DNA from: Apus apus
Lineage: Eukaryota > Chordata > Aves > Apodiformes > Apodidae
NCBI RefSeq assembly: GCF_020740795.1
Contig: NC_067305.1
Span: 1,922,001 to 1,986,000, forward strand
Direction of reading: 5' to 3'
DNA length: 64,000 bases
Shown here: positions 59,101 to 64,000 of the stretch, piece by piece
Layout: each line of letters starts with the position of its first letter
Numbering within the stretch: the first letter of the stretch is position 1
Position numbers and translations under genes: made by a program
Notes under the pieces: model-generated
Told to the model about the DNA's origin: nothing
Seen by the model: only the letters and a program-made list of their open reading frames with translations
Databases searched by the model: none

Positions 59101-59935
59101 GATGAGCTCTACCAACGGAGAGCTGAACACAGACGACCCGACGGCAGGACATTCAAACGCCCCCATCACAGCCCCCACCGAGGTGGAGGTGACAGACGAT
59201 ACAAAGTAAGGACCAGGCCCCTCTGCCTCCCTCTCCCCAGGGCCAAAGGGGACTCTGGTTCCAGCAGCTGCCCTGCCCCACCTTGCCCAGTCCCCTCCTG
59301 GGAGGAGCAGCCCAGCTTCAGAGCGAGGAACTCCCGCTCTCCCTTGGGACCCCACCAAGGGGGGTCCCTCCAGGGCCACCACCCCCCTGTCCCCTTCCCG
59401 CCTCACCCTGCCCGGCCCCAGGGCTCACACCTTCTCCCAGAAGCCAGCGCAGAGGGTTGTCCGTGGATCCAGGGCCGTTCCTTCTCCAGGAGCCCCTGCC
59501 TGGCTGCGACTCCAGCCGCTGGTGTTGGCTGCGGCTGCCGCTGCATCCCGTGCCCCGTGTCACTTGCTCTGGTTGGGGTCACTGTGGCCATCACTTTGCT
59601 CCCACCTCAGCCTCTGCCAGCTGCCAGGAACCCTTCCCAGAGCTGAGGGGCTTCTAGTCCCCCTGCACCCCCTCTGCCCTGGCTGCGGGGCTGCTGAGCC
59701 CATCCCTGGAATGGCCTTCCCAGGTGGAGTCACCTCCCCTGGAGGCGTTCAGGGACAGGCTGGACGTGACACTTAGTGCGGCGTCAGCTCAGAGGCTGAA
59801 CTTGCTGCTCAGATCTTTCCCACCCTGGGTGATCCTGTGTGTCCCACCCCCTGATGCCGACGCCTCCTTTCCCTCCCCAGGTGCTGCTGTTTCTTCAAGA
59901 GAAGGAAGAGGAAAACCACCAAGCGTCGCAAGTGA
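43980..59935 (+). CDS. CSNK1G2: CSNK1G2, casein kinase 1 gamma 2
   Basis: CK1 gamma kinases are membrane-anchored Ser/Thr kinases; family members phosphorylate the Wnt co-receptor LRP6 and other membrane-proximal substrates. Eleven exons joined with GT-AG introns (43980-44166, 52254-52294, 52820-52889, 53546-53694, 54171-54405, 54670-54755, 55175-55259, 55342-55490, 55911-55994, 59099-59205, 59881-59935) give 415 codons plus TGA, the length I recall for human CSNK1G2. Visible motifs: glycine loop IGCGNFG (52-58), catalytic Lys75 in [12 protein letters not shown] (163-170) with Asp165, DFG at 188-190, the CK1-type TARYMSIN (215-222) and the tail [12 protein letters not shown] (398-409), whose cysteines are the known lipid-anchor site. 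The N-terminus, [11 protein letters not shown], distinguishes G2 from G1 and G3. The SCAMP4 neighbour agrees. The start codon has a weak context (CTTATGG). Confidence 0.97.
47496..47894 (+). mobile_element. CR1 LINE 3' fragment with intact tail
   Basis: GTTCAGCCTGGAGACAAGGA, GGAGGTTTAGATTGGATATT, GTAGATGTGGTGCTGAGGGA and TTGGACTTGACAATCTTAAG, then CCAACCAAAATGATTCTTTT. Lineage of 5880-6397. Confidence 0.92.
50396..50688 (+). mobile_element. CR1 LINE 3' fragment with terminal repeats
   Basis: AACCAGAGGAAATGGCCTCA, GGTTTAGATTGGATATTAGG, AACTTGATGATCTCCAAGGT and CCAAAATCATTCCATGATTC, followed by further TATGATTCTATTCC repeats. It closely resembles 47496-47894. Confidence 0.93.
52254..52294 (+). 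CDS. CSNK1G2: CSNK1G2 coding exon 2 (catalytic lysine)
   Basis: A 41 bp exon encoding [13 protein letters not shown], including the ATP-anchoring Lys75. Acceptor CTCCCTGCAG, donor GTGAGT. The small size and phase fit CK1 gamma gene structure. Confidence 0.97.
52820..52889 (+). CDS. CSNK1G2: CSNK1G2 coding exon 3 (helix C)
   Basis: A 70 bp exon encoding [19 protein letters not shown] and LGNA, with the helix-C glutamate (Glu89), ending in the first base of Glu100. Acceptor CTCCTCCAAG, donor GTACAG. Confidence 0.97.
53318..53495 (+). mobile_element. CR1 LINE 3' end, 50 bp before a kinase exon
   Basis: GAGCCACCATCCCTGGAGAC, GATGTGGTGCCAGGGGACAG and GATGATCTTGAAGGTTTTTT, then CCAACCAGAGTGATTCTGTG. 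It ends 50 bp upstream of the exon starting at 53546. Confidence 0.88.
53546..53694 (+). CDS. CSNK1G2: CSNK1G2 coding exon 4
   Basis: It encodes [36 protein letters not shown] and [14 protein letters not shown] (residues 100-149), the hinge and helix D/E region of the kinase. Acceptor TCTCTTGCAG, donor GTGGGT. Confidence 0.97.
54171..54405 (+). CDS. CSNK1G2: CSNK1G2 coding exon 5 (catalytic and activation loops)
   Basis: The largest exon, 235 bp. It encodes [49 protein letters not shown] and [17 protein letters not shown]. The catalytic Asp165, the DFG motif and the CK1 signature TARYMSIN are all intact. Donor GTGTGT. Confidence 0.98.
54525..54631. repeat. Short tandem repeat in a kinase intron
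   Basis: Three to four copies of a ~30-38 bp unit containing GCTGCAGGGTCTGGCAGGGA and CTGGGAAGG. It ends about 40 bp before the acceptor of the exon at 54670. A small minisatellite, otherwise unremarkable. Confidence 0.9.
54670..54755 (+). CDS. CSNK1G2: CSNK1G2 coding exon 6
   Basis: It encodes [19 protein letters not shown] and [10 protein letters not shown]. Acceptor TTCATGCAG, donor GTATCT. This is the highly conserved helix F region of CK1 kinases. Confidence 0.98.
55175..55259 (+). CDS. CSNK1G2: CSNK1G2 coding exon 7
   Basis: It encodes [19 protein letters not shown] and VEVLCENFP, ending with the first base of the next Glu. Acceptor TCTCTGCCAG, donor GTGAGG. Confidence 0.97.
55342..55490 (+). 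CDS. CSNK1G2: CSNK1G2 coding exon 8 (end of kinase domain)
   Basis: It encodes [38 protein letters not shown] and [12 protein letters not shown], closing the kinase domain. Acceptor TCCCCGCAG, donor GTGAGG. Confidence 0.98.
55911..55994 (+). CDS. CSNK1G2: CSNK1G2 coding exon 9 (variable linker)
   Basis: An 84 bp phase-0 exon encoding [19 protein letters not shown] and KAQPHTKHQ (residues 335-362). PTPIGT is conserved in CK1 gamma; the rest is the variable linker before the tail. Both flanking introns are phase 0, so an in-frame cassette can be added after it. Confidence 0.95.
55995..57488 (+). other. CSNK1G2: CSNK1G2 intron before the optional exon
   Basis: It contains a CpG-rich segment at about 57040-57300 and a long pyrimidine-rich stretch at about 57355-57480. 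No constitutive exon is needed here, since exons 9 and 10 join in phase 0. The long open frames across it reflect its GC content. Confidence 0.7.
57349..57354 (+). promoter_or_regulatory. TGCATG splicing element upstream of the optional exon
   Basis: TGCATG, the RBFOX-family binding hexamer, lies 135 bases upstream of the optional exon and just before its pyrimidine tract. In known cases an upstream site tends to repress the following exon. Its role here is inference from one six-base match. Confidence 0.35.
57489..57593 (+). CDS. CSNK1G2: CSNK1G2 optional cassette exon (35 codons)
   Basis: A 105 bp phase-0 frame encodes [30 protein letters not shown] and GGSVQ between acceptor GCGAGCAG and donor GTACAT. 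It would insert between residues 362 and 363 and give a 450-residue kinase. The pattern W-D-x-Q, then AHLAA-R-GGSVQ, matches the alternative C-terminal exon I remember from long CSNK1G3 isoforms and sits at the same position. The second AG three bases upstream of the used one (57485) would add one Gln in frame. Unlike the 11 constitutive exons it is proline/glycine-rich. Expression is not shown by sequence alone. Confidence 0.75.
57594..59098 (+). other. CSNK1G2: CSNK1G2 intron after the optional exon
   Basis: About 1.5 kb of GC-rich intron ending in TTCTCTCCCCAG. Long open frames on both strands (for example minus strand 58082-59152) have no recognisable domain and are attributed to base composition. 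Confidence 0.7.
59099..59205 (+). CDS. CSNK1G2: CSNK1G2 coding exon 10
   Basis: It encodes [19 protein letters not shown] and [17 protein letters not shown], ending two bases into the final Lys codon. The [12 protein letters not shown] motif is shared by all vertebrate CK1 gamma paralogues. Donor GTAAGG. Confidence 0.97.
59690..59850 (+). mobile_element. Old diverged CR1 LINE 3' fragment
   Basis: CCTGGAGGCGTTCAGGGACA, GGCTGGACGTGACACTTAGT and a decayed GATCTTTCCCACCCTGGGTG end resemble an old CR1 copy. It ends about 30 bp before the last kinase exon. The call is less certain because of divergence. Confidence 0.6.
59881..59935 (+). CDS. CSNK1G2: CSNK1G2 last coding exon (membrane-anchor tail)
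   Basis: It completes Lys398, then [17 protein letters not shown] and TGA at 59933-59935. The three cysteines plus the basic cluster are the known CK1 gamma plasma-membrane anchor. The last six residues, TTKRRK, differ from the SLQRHK I recall for human G2. Confidence 0.97.
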
Positions 59936-60260
59936 GCAGCTGCGGGGCGGGCTGGAGCCTCTTTGCCTCCCACCGCGGCTCCTTTCCCTCCCACCGCGGC
60001 TGGATCCTGTGCCCTGCGGAGCTGCCGGCGCCGGCCCCTCGCTTCAAGGTGGGCCCGGGGGGGGGCTGGGGGGGGGGCTGAGCCGGCCGGGCCCCCCCCA
60101 GGCGCAGGCGGGGAGCGGGGCCTCCCCAAACTGCTTGTCCCTCCCTCCGCCGCTCGCCCGGCGCGGGGGCCGGTTCCTCGAACCTGAGCTCCCCCCACAC
60201 ACCCCCACACACACACACACACACCCCGCGACTTCGCTGAAGTTCCCGCGTCCGTCGGCA

Positions 60261-60403
60261 AAGGAAAACAAACAAACAAAAACAAACAAAGCGGAAAAAA
60301 AAAAAAAAACCACAACAAAAGGCAAGGGAAAAAAAAAAAGAAAAGAAAGAAAAGGAGAAAAAAAACCAACCCAACCCCACAACAACAAAGCAGGAAGAAA
60401 AGA
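60261..60403 (+). repeat. A-rich tract in the kinase 3' UTR
   Basis: Runs such as AAACAAACAAAAACAAACAA and stretches of 12 to 15 A broken by single C or G. Together with the U-rich tract 140-380 bases downstream it can pair extensively. Confidence 0.9.
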
Positions 60404-60540
60404 ATCGAAGGGAAACGAATCCACAGCCTCACTTGCTTTTGAGTCTATAACTAGTTTGGAAATGGGGATCAACTCTACAGACTGAACCCTCGCTGGCAGA
60501 AGAAGACAATGTCGGGAGCAGTGGCTGAGGAGGAGGAGGA

Positions 60541-60638
60541 TTTCATTTGGGTTTTTCTTTTTTGTTTTTCTTTTTTTTTTTTCTTTTTCCTTTTTTTTTT
60601 TTTTTTCCTGTTGCTTCTTTGTCTCTTTAAGTTAATTT
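60541..60638 (+). repeat. U-rich tract in the kinase 3' UTR
   Basis: Long T-runs (up to 18) broken by single C or G, from TTTCATTTGGGTTTTTC to TGTCTCTTTAAG. A plausible binding site for U-rich-element proteins, and complementary to the A-rich tract upstream. Confidence 0.9.
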
Positions 60639-62177
60639 AAAGTGAGTCTCGGTGCCGAGTGCTGAGTCGTCCGTCTGTGACCGTCACCCTCAGTGTTACT
60701 GAATTCTGCTCTTCCTTTAGGGTCCCCACCCCCTCCCCCCCCCCATCCCCACCGGGTCCCCTCCTCATCCTTCAGGCTCCAGAGCGGGGCCAGGGAGGGA
60801 GGGAACAAGTTTACAGTTCATTTTCGATGCACTTTTGCCAGCAATACAGGGCAATACCATGGGTGGTTGTGCCAGGAGCAGGTCTGGGAGTCCCAGGAGC
60901 TGGGGGGGTAGGGGGGGGGAGGGTGACAGGGACAACCTGTCCCTGGAGCTGCCACTGCCAGGGCCACCTGGCTCAAGGGACCAGTGCAGGGAGGAACAGC
61001 AGAGCAGCCTGGTGGCCTGAGCTGGGGGAGCTCCAGGGGTTCACTGCACCGTCGCCGTGGGGCAGTGGTTTGTGTTTTGGTTTCTTTTGTCGGCCTCTTT
61101 GGGGTTTTTTCAGCCCATTTTCTGCCTGTTGAGACCCGCCCCCCCCCCCATCCAAACACCCCGGGGCTGTTCCCGGGGCAGGTGGCACCACGGGCCAGAT
61201 GGGCAAGGGGCATCAGGGTGGTCTGGAGCTGCTGGTCTGGTGTGTGTCCCCCCCCGTCCTGGAGTCTGGGACAGGGGGACACGGGAGGGTTTTTTTTTGT
61301 AACTTACACACAAACCGCAGAGACACACAGACCCCCCCACACACACCCACCCCTCACACCCCCCGGGCACTGCAGCTTCCCCTGTCACCGACCCCCTGCG
61401 CTGTTGTGTGTATCGATCATCACACTTTGGGGGGGGGAGGGGACACACTTACCTTCATCAAAACCCTGTTGTTCTGCCCCCAGAGAGGGGCTGAGGCTTT
61501 TTTTGAGGGTGGGGGGGGGAGGTTGGGAGGGGTGGGTGGGACCATCTGTGGCTGCTTCAAAACGTTTGTCCAAACTGACCATCTCTGGAGGTGGGGGGAG
61601 GTGGGGGCTGGAGGCCCCGAATCACGGGGTGGGGGCTGCACCAGCCTGGGAGGGGGGGGGGACAGGGTCACCCTGTCCTTAATTCGGGATTGACCCCGAC
61701 TTTGGCTGCAAGGATTGGCAGGGCAGGCCCCCCCCACCTCGCCAAGTGGCCGATGTGCAACCTTTGGCCTCGCTTGTCTCCTCTCCGAGCCAAACCCAGT
61801 TTTAGGGTGGTTGTTTTAAAAAAATATTTAAAAAAAAAAAAAAAAAAAAAGGCCTTAAATTTTCCCTGGAAGCTGAACCCTCCTCGAGAGCATCATCGGC
61901 TCAGCCCAAACCCAAGCAGAGCCCGAAGAGGAGCCGCGGAGGGGACGGGATGTGGCCGCGGGGTCCTTGCCCAGCTCCTCCCAGCCCCGAGGGGTCAGCC
62001 CAGGACGGGGCCGCAGCCCCCGGGACCCTCTTGCCCTTCCAGCCGGGAACCCAAGTGCTGAGATTGTTCCCATGGGCGTTTGTTCCGTTGCGAGTTGAGT
62101 TACTGCTTTCAAACCCAGTGTACAGAAATGGCATTTCAGTTTCTCTGATGCTTCCTGGAAGCCATAGGATTTAGGGG

Positions 62178-62300
62178 CTTTTTTGTTTGTTCGTTTTTGG
62201 GGTTTTTTTTTTGTTCGTTTTGGGTTTTTTTTTTCGTTTTTTTTTTAATAATAAAAACAATTGAAAAAAAGAAAATTAAAAAAAAAATCTTTAAAACCCT
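62178..62300 (+). terminator. CSNK1G2 polyadenylation region
   Basis: AATAAA at 62250-62255, preceded by T-rich DNA (62178-62246), followed by A-rich DNA (62253-62300) and then a GT-rich element, GTGTTGTTCTGTGTTTG (62303-62319). Cleavage is expected around 62270-62300. The T-rich and A-rich arms are complementary around the signal. Confidence 0.75.
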
Positions 62301-62358
62301 AACGTGTTGTTCTGTGTTTGATTGCACAGCCCTGAGGGTCGGGGTGTTGGGACTGGTT

Positions 62359-62408
<50 letters not shown>

Positions 62409-63460
62409 CCGAGGCAGGTCCCTGGGTGGGAGCTGCCCCAGCCCCTCCGTGGTCACCCCTCGCCCATGGCCCTGTCCCCTCGTTGCTTTTCCATGTGAAG
62501 CAGCAGGAAGGGCTGGGGAAGGTCAGGGGAGCAGCAGTGAGGCTGATGGCTCCGGGCAGCTCCCTGCCCAGCCTGGACCTTCTCAACGTCCTGGTGGATG
62601 TTCCCAAAAAAGCCAAAGAATGGGTGAGAAGAGCAGCTCCCAGCAGAGCAACCCAGGGCCCAGAGGAGCTCCGGGCTGAAGCTCCAGGGCTGGGAAGGAA
62701 GGAGCAGGAGGAGCCTTCGGCCTCAGGGCTGAGGAGGATCAGGACGGAGGTGAGATCCAGCCATGGGACCTTGTGCAGCCCTGAGAGCAGCGTTGATGCC
62801 CATGAGGGTGAGAGCAGAGGAGCAGGGCTGAGGGTCCTGTTGCCTCCGGTTCCTCCAGCACCAGAACCTGCAGCCCAGCCAAGGGCATCACCTGCAGGAG
62901 GCTCCGGTGCTGCTCCTCACCCCGGTGCTTTGTTGCTGATGGTGGGGCAGGCAGACCCCGACCCTCCTTCCCACTCCAGCCTCACTGGGAGCTGCCTTCC
63001 CATCCTGCCAGCAGGCAGGGCACAGGAGCAGCCCTTTCCATTGCCCTCACAGCAGTCCCTGCTTCCAAAGACCAGGACCCATCCCTGCAAAGGCCAGGGC
63101 AGCTTTTGGTGCATGTTTGTCAAAAACCTTCAATCATGATTAAAGAAATTCAGTCATGAGAGGCTAAATCCACCACACACAGGGACAGGGTAACACCCAC
63201 TTGGCCTCCCCTTCCTGCTCTCCTGCCCCACAGAAACACAGGTTCCACCATAACTTCATTTTCCCAAAGGTTTTGGGCTTTCCACACAGGGATCTGTCAT
63301 TTCCTCAGGATTCCTGGGGATCCCAGCTCATCCACAGCACCCAGGGGAAGGCCCAGGACCTGGTGCCCTCGGCTGAGTGGGAAGGCCCAGGAACCCATCT
63401 CCACCTTCCCTCTGCCACGCCAGCAGCCCCTCAGCTCTCCTCAAATCATAGAGAAACTTG
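62301..63460. other. Intergenic gap between convergent genes
   Basis: About 1.1 kb between the CSNK1G2 polyadenylation region and the presumed minus-strand 3' end. It holds the poly-C tract at 62360 and otherwise GC-rich unique DNA. A 237-codon frame (62426-63139) has no recognisable domain and no typical gene context. Confidence 0.6.
62360..62399. repeat. Poly-C tract of 40 bases
   Basis: An uninterrupted run of 40 C, about 60 bases past the CSNK1G2 polyadenylation region. The true length is likely variable and hard to sequence. Confidence 0.95.
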
Positions 63461-63464
63461 GGTA

Positions 63465-64000
63465 AAGACAACCCGAATGTCTTTATTGATTTCCTATTTA
63501 CAAATCACAAAGCTGGCCAAAAAAGCAGAGTGTGAACACTGAACGAGAGCATCGGATACATTCATCAATACAGCACTGGAAGTGGAGACAGTCCCAGCTC
63601 TGCCTGGAAGGTGACGTGGTACAAACAGAACGTCTCGTACTTTTGGGAACAGGCAGGTCCAACAATGAGTTTACATTCATCTATCTACAAAAGCCAGAAT
63701 TGCATCCAACTGCAGGGAAGCTGTAAGAACAGGAGTTGCTCGGGTGTAGTTCAGTTTGACTCCCTCCCCAACAGGACAAGCCCCCAGGACCTACCTGGGA
63801 GGAAGTGGCGGAAGAAGGGTGAGTTCGGGGAGAGAATCTGCGAAAGAGGTGAAAACAGACCCTGGCAGAGGCAGCAGGGAGGTCCAGGCCCTGCTCCTGC
63901 CTCAGGCAAGTTTGCAGCTTCACTCCTTTCCAGTTCCAGTGAGTCCCACTATTGTCACCTCTGTGCAGAAAGGCCCTGAGGTGCCGTGTCCCCAGAACAG
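63465..64000 (-). other. Presumed 3' UTR of a convergent minus-strand gene (partial)
   Basis: Read on the minus strand, this region ends at an AATAAA (63487-63482) followed by a T/G-rich stretch, as expected for a gene entering from the right edge. No coding exon is recognisable in the 540 bp available. In mammals BTBD2 lies here in this convergent orientation, so BTBD2 is the likely owner, by synteny only. The sequence itself does not identify it. Confidence 0.45.
63482..63487 (-). terminator. Minus-strand polyadenylation signal
   Basis: TTTATT on the plus strand, reading ATCAATAAAGAC on the minus strand. This is a canonical signal; its use is inferred from the converging gene order. Confidence 0.5.

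Larger units (their letters stand above)
59936..62300 (+). other. CSNK1G2: CSNK1G2 3' UTR
   Basis: About 2.4 kb from the TGA to the presumed cleavage site. It contains a (CA)n patch (60195-60225), a long A-rich tract (60261-60403), a long U-rich tract (60541-60638), several G- and C-runs near 61140 and 61430, and an A/T run at 61818-61850. No CR1 is seen in it. The open frames in it are low-complexity and not credible proteins. Confidence 0.8.

Noticed and set aside
58082-59152. Minus-strand frame of 356 codons
   Set aside because: No recognisable domain, low-complexity composition, and it overlaps a kinase coding exon antisense. Most likely a chance open frame.
62426-63139. Plus-strand frame of 237 codons between the two convergent genes
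   Set aside because: No domain, no splice or promoter context, and base composition alone could keep it open.
63681-63923. Minus-strand frame of 80 codons at the right edge as a BTBD2 coding exon
   Set aside because: The peptide has no BTB, BACK or PHR features and no splice sites fit; the position next to the polyadenylation signal fits 3' UTR better.

Overview
The window is vertebrate nuclear DNA, almost certainly from a bird. About twenty 5'-truncated CR1 LINE fragments carry the avian CR1 3' end (GGTCCCTTCCAACCC followed by ATTCTATGA-type repeats). Coding sequence lies in short GT-AG exons, and there are G-rich minisatellites and long poly-C tracts. No bacterial, CRISPR or viral gene system is visible. 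Two genes can be identified from their proteins, and the end of a third is inferred. The pair SCAMP4-CSNK1G2 matches the vertebrate gene order seen at human 19p13.3, whose avian counterpart is a small microchromosome (chicken chromosome 28, from memory).

1-12.9 kb: the 3' part of SCAMP4 on the + strand, with its last four coding exons (4695-9984) and a 2.9 kb 3' UTR ending at an AATAAA at 12891. The first ~45 codons lie upstream of the window. The introns hold a four-copy ~170 bp tandem repeat (742-1411), a 1.36 kb G-rich minisatellite (2571-3926) and several CR1 copies. Two of these CR1 copies are nearly identical and flank two coding exons.

13.5-62.3 kb: the complete CSNK1G2 (casein kinase 1 gamma 2) on the + strand. 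It starts in a CpG island (about 13520-14530) with a non-coding first exon ending at 14016. A ~29.9 kb first intron follows, then 11 constitutive coding exons (43980-59935) encoding 415 residues with all kinase motifs and the C-terminal cysteine/basic membrane tail. A 105 bp in-frame optional exon (57489-57593) resembles the alternative C-terminal cassette of the paralogue CSNK1G3. The 3' UTR is about 2.4 kb, contains long A-rich and U-rich tracts, and ends near 62300.

62.3-64 kb: a short intergenic gap with a 40 bp poly-C tract, then what looks like the 3' end of a convergent minus-strand gene (AATAAA on the minus strand at 63487-63482). Synteny suggests BTBD2, but no coding exon of it is present here.

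The two identified genes work separately. SCAMP4 is a four-pass membrane protein of the secretory/endocytic recycling pathway. CSNK1G2 is a membrane-anchored Ser/Thr kinase of the CK1 family. The most interesting signals concern regulation: the optional kinase exon behind a long pyrimidine tract and a TGCATG, two upstream ORFs before a weak kinase start codon, complementary A-rich/U-rich tracts in the kinase 3' UTR, and repeat structures that may be unstable. I did not find a new multi-gene system.
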